The position numbers were made by a program, and so were the translations under genes. The notes beneath the pieces were generated by a model. That model had not been told where the DNA came from and searched no databases. It worked only from the letters and a program-made list of their open reading frames with translations. Of a stretch of 64,000 nt of DNA, positions 7,886-15,895 are shown piece by piece (position 1 is the stretch's first letter; each line of letters opens with the position of its first letter). This DNA is from Planctomycetaceae bacterium. GTDB lineage: Bacteria > Planctomycetota > UBA1135 > GCA-002686595. The stretch spans positions 1 through 64,000 of the forward strand of contig WGMC01000015.1 of NCBI GenBank assembly GCA_016125265.1. Reading direction: 5' to 3'.

Positions 7886-9904
7886 ATGGAATCGCGTCGA
7901 ACAGCGTCGGCGAGTGGGCGCGGCGGGCGCGGTGTGGGGTTGCGGCGGGCGCGGCGGCGGCTCGATCGGGAGGAGGTGGTGCGGCTTGCGGGGCGGGAGG
8001 GGCTCGAGCCTGCGGAGATCGCGCGGCGGCTTGGGTTTTCGACGCGTTGGGTTCGGTTGGTGCTGCGGGAGGAGGGGCTGCCGCGGCGGCAGGCGCGGCG
8101 CGTGCACGAGGTTCTGCACGGCGCGCCGCTGCGCGGCATCTGGAGGCGCCTGTGCGTGAAGGGCAAGGAGCCGAGCCTTCGGAACGAAGCGGGCGAGGAA
8201 GTGCGCGAGTGCGCGGGCTGGCGCGATTTCTGGAACTTCTACGACTGGGCGATCGCCAACGGGTACGAGCGCGGCGCCGCGCTCTTGGTGCTAGGCGACG
8301 CACGCGAAGCTGCTCCCGCGACGACTCGTTGGCTGCCCTACACCGAACGCCACCGCACGTGGAAGACGCGCCAGGTCCGCGGGTTCCAGATCGAAGCGTT
8401 TGGCGAGTCGAAGACCGCCGTGGAATGGGCCGCCGACCCGCGCTGTCGGATCAGCGCGAAGATCCTGCGGCGGCGGCTTCGTTTCGGCGTGCTGCCAGAA
8501 ATCGCGCTCACGACCGGACCGAACGAACCTGTGCCCAAGCGGCGCGACAAGCCGACGAAGCCGCACTCCGCCCTGCCGCTCGACTGGCAGGAGATCGAAA
8601 AACTGTTTGCGACGAGCGGGCTGTCGATCGACGACATCGCCAAGCGCACGGGTGCACGTCCCTTGACTATCCGACGGGGCCTGCGCGAGCGCGGCATCCT
8701 CAAGCGCCAGTCCGTGGACGGCCCCTACCAAACGCAGCTCCGCGACGTGTGGAGGCGCATCCATCGGCACTGCAACGATCCCAAACACTCGGCCTGGCGG
8801 TACTACGGCGCGGTCGGCGTGCGCGTCTGTGAGGAATGGGGCGAGTTCGCGCCGTTCTACGAATGGAGCATGGCCGCGGGTTTCCGCCCGGGGCTCGTTC
8901 TGACGCGGCGCCCGGGCAAGGACGTCTACTCGCCCACCGACAGCATTTGGGTCGAGCGCAAGGAATCCTGGCGCACGAATCGGCGCCCTTCGGTCAAGAA
9001 GCGCGCGACCGTCTTGATCGAGGCCTTCGGCGAGCGCAAGGGCCTCATCGACTGGGAACGCGACCCGCGCTGCAAGGTCACTGCGGGCGGGCTGCGCTCG
9101 CGTATCCGGCGCGGCATGGACCCCGAGGAGGCGATGACACGCCCTTCGCAGTCCCCGGACCGCACGAACAACAAGCCGCGACTCATCGAAGCCTGGGGTG
9201 AAAGCAAGTCCATCGCCGATTGGCTGCGCGACCGGCGCTGCAAGGTCACGTCCGTCGCGCTCAAGAACCGCCTCGCGCGCGGCTTTTCCCCTGAAGAGGC
9301 GATCTCGCGTCCGCCCTTCTGGGGCATGCAGCCGCCGGCGGGCAGTCCCGGTGTGCACGAGCACGAGTTCCCCGCGCTCGAACCCGTGCCGGAGGAAGCC
9401 CTTCCGCGCGCCGCACTTCCGGTCCCCCCGCCCCTCGACCGCGCCGAAATCGTGCGCCTCGCGCGCGACGACGGGCACAGCGGGGCCGAGATCGCACGCC
9501 GCCTCGGCTACTCGCCGAACCGCGTGAACCAGGTGTTGCGCCAGGAAGGCCTGCGCCGGCCGCCGACGCGCTACCAGGCGAAGGTTCCGCACGGACCGCA
9601 CCTGCACAGCGTCTGGACGCGCCTACGCCTCGCGGACGAGGCAAAGAGCCTCAAGAACGAGATGGGCCACACCGTGCGCCACGGTGCGGCCTGGAGTGAC
9701 TTCTGGTCGTTCTACGACTGGGCCATCGCGGCGGGCTATCGCAAGGGCCGCATGCTGCTCGTCACCGGCGACGCGCGCGAGGCGTCGCCCAAGACGTGCC
9801 GTTGGGTCTCGCCGCGAGAGCGCTACCGGCTGGCGCAAGCAGTGCGGCCGACCCGCGTCAGTCCGGTGCGCGAGTCGGACCAGCAGGATTCGGCGCGGGA
9901 GTAG
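7886..9904 (+). CDS. Modular DNA-binding protein: three HTH/AP2-like units with three NUMOD-like modules
   Basis: A 672-residue, strongly basic protein built of repeats. Unit A: HTH at about 26-63 (EIARRLGFSTRWVRLVL), then an AP2/homing-endonuclease-associated-like domain at about 78-152 (WRDFWNFYDWAIANGY). Unit B: HTH at 232-270, then the same domain in fuller form at 278-356 (CNDPKHSAWRYYG, GVRVCEEW, YSPTDSIWV). Unit C: HTH at 517-555 and domain at 570-642. After A comes one NUMOD-like module (FGESKTAVEWAADPRC, about 165-212); after B come two (about 376-421 and 432-477), each ending G-x-x-P-E-E-A. Such modules normally accompany phage HNH or homing endonucleases, but no HNH or GIY-YIG nuclease motif is visible. 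It is either a site-specific DNA-binding protein or a nuclease of a kind I cannot see. It starts just beside the HsdR remnant. Confidence 0.8.
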   Translation: MESRRTASASGRGGRGVGLRRARRRLDREEVVRLAGREGLEPAEIARRLGFSTRWVRLVLREEGLPRRQARRVHEVLHGAPLRGIWRRLCVKGKEPSLRNEAGEEVRECAGWRDFWNFYDWAIANGYERGAALLVLGDAREAAPATTRWLPYTERHRTWKTRQVRGFQIEAFGESKTAVEWAADPRCRISAKILRRRLRFGVLPEIALTTGPNEPVPKRRDKPTKPHSALPLDWQEIEKLFATSGLSIDDIAKRTGARPLTIRRGLRERGILKRQSVDGPYQTQLRDVWRRIHRHCNDPKHSAWRYYGAVGVRVCEEWGEFAPFYEWSMAAGFRPGLVLTRRPGKDVYSPTDSIWVERKESWRTNRRPSVKKRATVLIEAFGERKGLIDWERDPRCKVTAGGLRSRIRRGMDPEEAMTRPSQSPDRTNNKPRLIEAWGESKSIADWLRDRRCKVTSVALKNRLARGFSPEEAISRPPFWGMQPPAGSPGVHEHEFPALEPVPEEALPRAALPVPPPLDRAEIVRLARDDGHSGAEIARRLGYSPNRVNQVLRQEGLRRPPTRYQAKVPHGPHLHSVWTRLRLADEAKSLKNEMGHTVRHGAAWSDFWSFYDWAIAAGYRKGRMLLVTGDAREASPKTCRWVSPRERYRLAQAVRPTRVSPVRESDQQDSARE

Positions 9905-9974
9905 GTCGCACCCGGCTGGCGGGTGCAGGGATGTCGTACAAAGCGTAGGGTAGGTGGGGCGCTCTGCCCATCGT

Positions 9975-10565
9975 ATGGATACGTCCCTCACTCCCGTGTT
10001 GGTCAGCGCCTGCCTCTTGGGGCGCGCCTGTCGGTACGACGGCGGGCACAACCGCGATGTGGTGCTCGACGAGCAACTTGCGGCGCGGGGTGAGCGGGCG
10101 GTGCCTGTTTGTCCCGAGGATGCGGGCGGTCTTGGTACGCCGCGGCCGGCGGCTTGGATGACGGGTGCGGCCGCGGAGGTGTTGGCGGGCTGCGCGCGTG
10201 TCGTCGATGTGCATGGGCGCGATGTGACGGCGCAGTTCGTGGCCGGTGCGGATCTCGCGGTGGAGGTGGCGCGCGCGGCCGGTGCGCGGCGCGCGTACTT
10301 GAAGGAGCGCTCGCCGTCTTGCGGTGTCGCGGCGAGCCATCGGGTGAACGGAGCCGGTGCCAGCGAGGCGCAATCTGGGCCCGGTGTCACGGCGCAGCGG
10401 TTGCTGGATGCGGGGCTCGAGGTGCACGGCGTGGAGGGGCGCCGCGTCCACGAAGACCACGACGAACACCACCACGACACAGCGCAGCGCAACGCCGCGG
10501 ATCCGAACGCACAAGAGCAAGGTGCGACGAACCGCGGCTCGGATGCGCCGAGGAACGAGCCTTGA
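9975..10565 (+). CDS. DUF523 family protein (TudS-like iron-sulfur desulfidase)
   Basis: A protein of 196 residues. The DUF523 signatures are all here: VSACLLGRACRYDGG, PVCPEDAGGLGTPRPAA, the basic stretch before YLKERSPSCG, and a terminal G-V-T-A-Q-R-L-L helix. In characterised members (TudS) three cysteines bind a [4Fe-4S] cluster that removes sulfur from thiouracil; the corresponding cysteines are present. The last 35 residues are an unusual hydrophilic tail with a His/Asp cluster (HEDHDEHHHD), which may bind metal. I chose ATG 9975 (MDTSLTP) over an upstream GTG. The stop overlaps a TTG start for the next gene (TTGA), so the pair is probably co-translated. Confidence 0.88.
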   Translation: MDTSLTPVLVSACLLGRACRYDGGHNRDVVLDEQLAARGERAVPVCPEDAGGLGTPRPAAWMTGAAAEVLAGCARVVDVHGRDVTAQFVAGADLAVEVARAAGARRAYLKERSPSCGVAASHRVNGAGASEAQSGPGVTAQRLLDAGLEVHGVEGRRVHEDHDEHHHDTAQRNAADPNAQEQGATNRGSDAPRNEP

Positions 10566-11086
10566 GCTCCGCGCCTCTGCATTCGACGCGCGACATCTCC
10601 GTCGGCGCGTGGATCCAAGGTGAGCCGTCGGTTCCGCTGCAGCAGTGGATGTCGGCGCATGTCGTGCTGTTGCACGCGTTCCAGACGTTGTGCCCTGGTT
10701 GCCGGAGGCACGGGGTGCCGCAGGCCGAAGAAGTCGCGCGACGGGTCGCGCGTGGGGGTGGGACGTTGGCGGGCGCGCCGCTCCTCGTGCTCGGTCTGCA
10801 CACGCCGTTCGATGCGCACGAACCGCGCGACGCGGCCAGCGTCGAGCGGTTCGCGCGCGAGCTCCAGTTGACCCATCCCATCGCCCTGGACTCGGGGATG
10901 GGCGGCGATCCCGACGGCTTCACGGCCACGTTCCGCCGTTTTGCGATGGAGGGCACCCCGACGCTCTGCCTGATCGACGGGAGGGGCCAGCTCCGCCGCC
11001 GGCACCTGGGTCCGTTGGGCGATTTGGAGCTCGGTGTCGAACTCGGCTGGCTGCTGCTCGAGTTACAAACCAGGCGCGCGGACTAA
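10562..11086 (+). CDS. Thioredoxin-fold (TlpA/AhpC-like) redox protein
   Basis: About 174 residues with a thioredoxin fold. LHAFQTLCPGCRRHGVP gives a CxxC pair (Cys44, Cys47) after the first strand. GLHTPFDAHEPRD follows, and EGTPTLCLIDGRGQL carries the cis-proline. There is no signal peptide or membrane segment, so it probably acts in the cytoplasm. TTG 10562 is taken as start because it overlaps the upstream stop as TTGA and the next in-frame Met lies too close to the CxxC. The pairing with a TudS-like gene suggests it reduces a thiol or persulfide intermediate of that enzyme; this is inference. Confidence 0.82.
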   Translation: MSSAPLHSTRDISVGAWIQGEPSVPLQQWMSAHVVLLHAFQTLCPGCRRHGVPQAEEVARRVARGGGTLAGAPLLVLGLHTPFDAHEPRDAASVERFARELQLTHPIALDSGMGGDPDGFTATFRRFAMEGTPTLCLIDGRGQLRRRHLGPLGDLELGVELGWLLLELQTRRAD

Positions 11087-11136
11087 AGGCAGGCGCGCAA
11101 AGTTCGACCTCCACGCGTTTCCCCCAGCCCACTGCG

Positions 11137-12978
11137 ATGTTTTCCCACCACGCCCGCGTCGTTCTCCTGCTGGCCCTCGCGCCGGCTGCCCACGCCCAGA
11201 TGCTGGAACTGCGCCCGCGGGCCCCCGAGCACGCCGGCCCCGTGCGCGCCCATCCGTTCCCCGATGCGGCGCTGCCCGGCCAGGGCCGCGGCTACCGCTT
11301 GATCGTCAAGTTCGACGACGCGGCGCGCGCCCGCGCCTTCGGCGGCGTGCCGCAGAGCCAAGTCGGTGTCGACCTCGCGGCCGTGCGCGCTCTGGCCGCG
11401 AAGGAGGGTCTCGTCTTCACACCCGCGTTGGATTGGAGCGAAACACGCGCCGCGGCCCTCGAACAGCGCGCGGCACTGCGCAGTGGTCGCGCGCAGCCGG
11501 ACCTCTTGGGCCTGCACTACGTGACGGTGCCCGGCAACGCGCCGGAACAACTCGAAGTGGTGGGCAACCGATTGGCGGCGCTGCCCGGCGTCGAATACGC
11601 CGAGATCGAAGCGCTCGGTGTGCCGCCCCCTGCGGACATCGCGCCGCCGACGCCGAATCTCGCCGCGTCGCAGGGGTACACGCAGCCGAACCCGGGCATG
11701 TACGCGTCGGTGCTGTGGGCCGAGGGGATCCGCGGGCAAGGTGTGCGGCTCGCGGACTGCGAATACGGTTGGGTCACGTCGCACGAGGACCTCGTAGACG
11801 CGGGTGTGGTGCCCGAGCCCGGACAGACGCCGGTGTCGAGCGTGGCGAGTTTCGGTTGGGACGAACACGGCACCGCGGCCCTCGGAGCGAGCGCCGCTCC
11901 GTGGAACGGCTACGGCGTCAATGGCCTGGCGCCGCTGGCCGAGTTCGCCACGTTCCCCGAATGGACCGTGGAAGGTGGCTCGCGCCGATTGCAGGCCATC
12001 ACCAACGCGATCGACACGTCGGACGCAGGCGATGTCGTGCTGCTCGAGATGCAAGCCACCGGCGCGGGCGGCGGGTACGGGCCGGCGGAGCTCGTGAACT
12101 CGATCCGCATCGTGTGCAAACTCGGCGTGGATGCGGGTGTGGTGGTCGTGGGGGCCGCGGGCAATGGCGACCAGAACCTCGATGGCCCGGCCTACGCGAG
12201 CTACATGGCCGCGGGCGATTCGGGAGCGATCCTGGTGGGCGCTGGCTCGGCGAACGGCGGCCACCACAAACTCGGGTTCAGCACCTACGGCAGCCGCGTG
12301 GACGTGCAGGGGTGGGGCGAGTCGGTGTTCACGCTGGGCTACGGCGACTACGCGGCCTACGGCGGCGACAAGAAGCAGCGCTACACGGCGGGTTTCAGCG
12401 GAACGAGCAGCGGCTCGGCCGTGGTCGCGGGCGCGGCGGTACTGCTGCAGTCGGCGGCGATCGACCGACTCGGCGCGCCGCTCGACCCACTCGTCCTGCG
12501 GGACATTCTGGTGAACACCGGTACTCCCCAAGGCAGCGGTGGCGCGATCGGTCCGTTGCCCAACCTACAGGCGGCGCTCGACTTCATCGACAACCTCGCC
12601 CCGGCAACGGTGTGGCAGGATCTCGGGTTCGCGCTGCCCGGCACCTCGGGAGCGCCGGTGCTCGCGGGCAGCGGCAACCTCGCCGCGGGCGGCACGTTGT
12701 CGTTGGCTCTCAGCGGCGCGCCCGTGCTGGCTCCGTGCGCGCTCTTCGCGGGCGCGAGCGACCTGTCGTTGCCCTTCGCGGGCGGCACGTTCGTGCCGAG
12801 CCCCGACGTGTACCTGCCGTTCCCAACGACGACCCTGCAGGGAACGCTTCCGTACCAAGTGCAACTGCCGCAGGGTGTGCCCCCGGGCGCGACGCTGTGG
12901 TTCCAGTACTGGGTCCTCGACCCGTTCGCGCCGAGTGGCCTCAGCGCGTCGAACGCGGTGAGCGCGACGGCGCCGTGA
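11137..12978 (+). CDS. Secreted S8 (subtilisin-like) serine peptidase
   Basis: A 613-residue exported peptidase. The signal peptide is MFSHHARVVLLLALAPAAHA. A propeptide-like region (about 40-160) precedes the catalytic domain. The triad is visible: Asp207 in LADCEYGW, His244 in DEHGTAALG and Ser424 in FSGTSSGSA, with the oxyanion Asn343 in AAGNGD. After about residue 525 comes a beta-sandwich extension starting ATVWQDLGFALPGTSG and ending LSASNAVSATAP. It is of the same type as the C-termini of the proteins at 14187 and 62553, so it may be a secretion or surface-association module. ATG 11137 gives a proper signal peptide; the longer frame upstream overlaps the redox gene. The stop codon lies in a 17-bp tandem repeat. 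Confidence 0.93.
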   Translation: MFSHHARVVLLLALAPAAHAQMLELRPRAPEHAGPVRAHPFPDAALPGQGRGYRLIVKFDDAARARAFGGVPQSQVGVDLAAVRALAAKEGLVFTPALDWSETRAAALEQRAALRSGRAQPDLLGLHYVTVPGNAPEQLEVVGNRLAALPGVEYAEIEALGVPPPADIAPPTPNLAASQGYTQPNPGMYASVLWAEGIRGQGVRLADCEYGWVTSHEDLVDAGVVPEPGQTPVSSVASFGWDEHGTAALGASAAPWNGYGVNGLAPLAEFATFPEWTVEGGSRRLQAITNAIDTSDAGDVVLLEMQATGAGGGYGPAELVNSIRIVCKLGVDAGVVVVGAAGNGDQNLDGPAYASYMAAGDSGAILVGAGSANGGHHKLGFSTYGSRVDVQGWGESVFTLGYGDYAAYGGDKKQRYTAGFSGTSSGSAVVAGAAVLLQSAAIDRLGAPLDPLVLRDILVNTGTPQGSGGAIGPLPNLQAALDFIDNLAPATVWQDLGFALPGTSGAPVLAGSGNLAAGGTLSLALSGAPVLAPCALFAGASDLSLPFAGGTFVPSPDVYLPFPTTTLQGTLPYQVQLPQGVPPGATLWFQYWVLDPFAPSGLSASNAVSATAP

Positions 12979-13029
12979 TTTCGAAGACGCCGTGATTTCG
13001 AAGGCGCCGTGATTTCGAAGACGCCGTGA
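12971..13029. repeat. 17-bp tandem repeat spanning the subtilase stop codon
   Basis: CGCCGTGATTTCGAAGA repeats at 12971, 12988 and 13005, with a partial fourth copy from 13022. The first copy contains the TGA of the subtilase gene. Because 17 is not a multiple of three, the TGA appears in all three frames in succession. A comparable 17-bp duplication over a stop codon is at 62405. Confidence 0.9.
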
Positions 13030-13036
13030 GCGAGGC

Positions 13037-13579
13037 TCAGCCGCGCAACACGCGCGGGAAAAGCACCTGATTCTCGACGGCGATGCTGTCGAGCATCGTC
13101 CTCTCGAGGGCCTCGAGGCCCTCGTAGAGCGCGCGCCACATGCCGCACGCCTGCGCCGGGGCGACGAAGTCCGCGCACAGGGCCCGGGTGCGTTCGAGGG
13201 CTTCGCGGTGCTCGCGGTGCTCCTCCCGCAGGATGTGGACGGGCATGTGCGCGCGCGAGCCGTAGCCCGAGCGCAAGAGCGGGAAGAGCACCTGCTGCTC
13301 CTTCTCGATGTGGGAGCGCAGCGACTCGAACAGCGTCTCGAGGTGGGCGTGCAGGCCGTGCGGCGCGTCGGCACAGGTGGCGTGCAGTCGCTCCACCTTG
13401 TGCGCCATCGCCATGAGCCGCGGCAACTCGCGCTGGATCTCGCCGTGCACGTTGTTCTCGATGTGCTCGAGAAGCGGTGGCAGCGGGCCAAGGGGTCGCC
13501 CGAGAGCCTGGCCGGGGGCATGGCGGTGGGCGTCGGAGTGCGGGGTCGGGGCCGCGGCTGCGGGAAGGGTGGGTGTCAT
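13037..13579 (-). CDS. Hemerythrin-domain protein (RIC/YtfE-like)
   Basis: A 180-residue cytoplasmic protein with a four-helix hemerythrin fold. Paired His/Glu ligand motifs are HIENNVHGEIQRELPRL, LRSHIEKEQQVLFPLL, ILREEHREHREAL and a final helix ending AVENQVLFPRVL. The spacing matches the di-iron domain of RIC/YtfE/ScdA proteins, which repair iron-sulfur clusters after nitrosative or oxidative damage. The short DUF542 domain found at the N-terminus of classical RIC is absent; a His/Pro-rich tail of about 35 residues takes its place. The start is ATG 13579; the 180 codons upstream in the longer frame are proline/arginine-rich chance sequence. Confidence 0.88.
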   Translation of the reverse strand: MTPTLPAAAAPTPHSDAHRHAPGQALGRPLGPLPPLLEHIENNVHGEIQRELPRLMAMAHKVERLHATCADAPHGLHAHLETLFESLRSHIEKEQQVLFPLLRSGYGSRAHMPVHILREEHREHREALERTRALCADFVAPAQACGMWRALYEGLEALERTMLDSIAVENQVLFPRVLRG

Positions 13580-13751
13580 GGCAGGTCCTCGAACGGAAAT
13601 CGAAGGTCCGGGCCCAAGCACGAAGCGTGCCGCGCCCGGGAGACCTACCGCGGGCCTACCGAGGGCCCGGCGAAAGCCCCGCCGGACCCCGGCGACGTGC
13701 GTTTGGCGAAATCTCCGCCGCGATCCTTCCGACCCGCCAACCCGAACGCAT

Positions 13752-14009
13752 TCAGCCGTAGATACCGCCCGGGTCCCGCGGGGGGCGCGGCGGGGGGCGG
13801 GGGGCGGGCCCGCGGGGCTCGAAGGCCTGGCAGGGGGCGCCGGAGCTGCGCTGGACTTCGTGGCTCGGCAGGGCGCGGGAACGAAAATCGAACGCGCGGC
13901 AGCCGTAGGGCCAGGCCGGGTCGTGCCGCACCTCGAAGTGCCGGCAGCGGAAGCAGTTGGGTGTGCCCGGAGGCTGTCCCGACGGTCCACCGTTTTCCAC
14001 GCCTCCCAT
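13752..14009 (-). CDS. Small four-cysteine protein of unknown function
   Basis: An 85-residue protein with a compact core: NCFRCRHFEVRHDP, then WPYGCRAFDF, SRALPSHEV and SGAPCQAFEPR. Cys19, Cys22, Cys37 and Cys60 look like a metal-binding set. I recognise the pattern (C-x-x-C-x-x-F...P-x-x-C-x-A-F...S-x-x-x-PS-x-x-V...G-x-x-C-x-x-F) from a widespread family of roughly 60-80 residue bacterial proteins of unassigned function. The last 20 residues are Pro/Arg/Gly-rich and probably disordered. ATG 14009 gives the usual family length. It sits between the hemerythrin gene and a divergent secreted-protein gene. Confidence 0.72.
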   Translation of the reverse strand: MGGVENGGPSGQPPGTPNCFRCRHFEVRHDPAWPYGCRAFDFRSRALPSHEVQRSSGAPCQAFEPRGPAPRPPPRPPRDPGGIYG

Positions 14010-14186
14010 GGAAACGCCCCGGGGGGGCCCGGGTAAAGCCTCGAGCCCCCCCGGGGACGTCCCCCAGGAACCGTTCCGACCCCCCATCCGTCTCCCAGCG
14101 CGTATTCTGGAAGTCGCAAAGTAGCGTCCTACGTGACCGGACCCCGCCGAGGGGCCCGACGCATCCCCCTAGCCCCACTCCCACAC

Positions 14187-15824
14187 ATGGCCCTCCCCCC
14201 CCTGCCGCAGCTCGCCGCGGCCGCCCTCGCCATCGGCCTCGGAGCCCCCGCGTTCGCCCAGTCGAACGTGATCCCGGGCACCGACGTCTCCCTCGGCATC
14301 CTCAACAACTTCAGCTACCTGAACCGCCAAGGCACCTTCCCGAACGGGACCAACGCGCTGGCGATGGCGACCACGTCGTGCAACCTGGGCTCGGTCAACG
14401 TGCCCTGGTTCGAGCCGATGAACGAAAACCACCCGCTGATCGCCTTCCTGGTGGCGCGGGAGGACGACAACGGGGCCCGGATGGTGCAGATCTCCGACCG
14501 CTCCCACGTCAAACACGGGTTCTTCGCCCTGTCCAACAGCCAGTGCACCCCCTGCCAGGTGCCGAGCAACGGGACCTTCCTCGGGATCGGCTGCTCCGAC
14601 ACGTACGCGGTCAGCAACAACGCGAACAACTTCTACCTGGCCCCCGCGGACGAGATCGATCCGTGGCTGGGCACGTGGACCGCGACCTGCTCCTTCTTCG
14701 ACGCGGGGACTGCGCCCCAGCCGTCGACCCAGTGCGACGGCATCCGCAGCTTCAGCTTTGCCCAGTCGAACAACCTGGGCCCGGTCGGGAACCGCGTGCG
14801 CGTCCGCGACGAGGACCTCATCCCGTCGCCGTCCCAGCGCTTCTTCTACGCCAGCCAGTACGTGATCCGCGGTGAGCCGGAGATCGCGCGCCGCAACAAC
14901 CTGGGCTCGCGCCAGTTCGTGCCCAACTGGACTGGCTCCCTGTGGACCGTTCCCACGACCGGCCTGTACCTCGCGGGGTCGGTGCTGGAGCGCTGGACCG
15001 GTGCGGAGGTCAGCTCCGGGATCAACGGTCTCGACGACGGCCGCGTCTACGTGGCGGTCAAGGTCACCGGACCCGTCGACGGCCTCTACCACTACGAATA
15101 CGCCCTGCACAACCGCGACAACCACCGCGGCGTCAGCGAGCTGCGCCTCCCGCTTTGCAACACAGCCGGCGTCGTGAACATCGGCTTCCGCGACGTCGAC
15201 CTCGACGCGGGCAACGACTGGAGCGCGGTCACCGAACCGGGCGCGCTGGTGTTCTCGACGACGAACAACCCCCTGCGCTGGAACACGATCTACAACTTCT
15301 GGTTCGACTCCACCGCGGCGCCGGTCGACGGCCTGGCCACCCTGGGCGCATTTGCTCCGGGCGCCGGTGCGGACTCCTTCGACGCTCCGATCCAAGTCCC
15401 CGGTGTGGCCTACGCGACGAAGATCGGCCCGGGCTGTGACAGCGGCGCGCCGGCCAGCCTGGTCCCGAACGGCCTTCCGGCGCTCGGCAACGGCGCGTTC
15501 TCGCTGGTTTCGAGCGGCAACGCGCCCGCCGCGGGCGTTCTGCTGTACGGCAGCACCCTCCAGGGTTCCCTGCCGCTCGACGGCTGCACGGGTTACCTCG
15601 GCGGCAGCTTGGGAGCCGAGATCGTCCTGCTCAACACGACCGTCGCGGACGGCGCGGGCACCGCTGGGCTGCCCCTGCCGATCCCCCTGGCTCCCGGCCT
15701 CGAGGGACTCGCGTTCCACCTGCAAGGTGTCACGCTCTCCGGCAGCGGCCCGCTCCTCGGCATCGGCGGCCTGACCGATGGCCTGCGCATCGTGCTGGGC
15801 GGTGCGACCGCGAGCTGCGAGTGA
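14187..15824 (+). CDS. Secreted protein of unknown function with C-terminal beta-sandwich
   Basis: About 545 residues with signal peptide MALPPLPQLAAAALAIGLG and cleavage near AFAQS. The mature part is rich in Asn, Gly and aromatic residues and has six or so cysteines in its first third (for example SNSQCTPCQV, FLGIGCSD). From about residue 410 it has the beta-sandwich extension (GPGCDSGAPASLVPNGLP, LPLDGCTGYLGG, LEGLAFHLQGVTLSG) seen in other extracellular proteins of this genome. I do not recognise a catalytic domain. ATG 14187 was chosen over the longer frame because it begins the signal peptide. A strong hairpin follows the stop. Confidence 0.85.
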   Translation: MALPPLPQLAAAALAIGLGAPAFAQSNVIPGTDVSLGILNNFSYLNRQGTFPNGTNALAMATTSCNLGSVNVPWFEPMNENHPLIAFLVAREDDNGARMVQISDRSHVKHGFFALSNSQCTPCQVPSNGTFLGIGCSDTYAVSNNANNFYLAPADEIDPWLGTWTATCSFFDAGTAPQPSTQCDGIRSFSFAQSNNLGPVGNRVRVRDEDLIPSPSQRFFYASQYVIRGEPEIARRNNLGSRQFVPNWTGSLWTVPTTGLYLAGSVLERWTGAEVSSGINGLDDGRVYVAVKVTGPVDGLYHYEYALHNRDNHRGVSELRLPLCNTAGVVNIGFRDVDLDAGNDWSAVTEPGALVFSTTNNPLRWNTIYNFWFDSTAAPVDGLATLGAFAPGAGADSFDAPIQVPGVAYATKIGPGCDSGAPASLVPNGLPALGNGAFSLVSSGNAPAAGVLLYGSTLQGSLPLDGCTGYLGGSLGAEIVLLNTTVADGAGTAGLPLPIPLAPGLEGLAFHLQGVTLSGSGPLLGIGGLTDGLRIVLGGATASCE

Positions 15825-15856
15825 CCGGCGCCCGGTAGGTTTCGATCGGCCGATGG

Positions 15857-15890
15857 AGCCCGGTCCACCGCGAGGTGGGCCGGGCTTCTT
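15857..15890. terminator. Terminator between convergent genes
   Basis: A 13-bp stem, AGCCCGGTCCACC / GGTGGGCCGGGCT, with a 4-base GCGA loop and one G-T pair. TTCTTTCGTTTC follows on the plus strand. It lies 32 bp after the secreted-protein stop and just before the convergent polyferredoxin stop, so it may serve both. Confidence 0.8.
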
Positions 15891-15895
15891 TCGTT

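Noticed and set aside
7725..8303. Whole 192-residue minus-strand frame as an intact gene
   Set aside because: Only its last 40-odd codons resemble a protein family; the rest is antisense to the modular gene.
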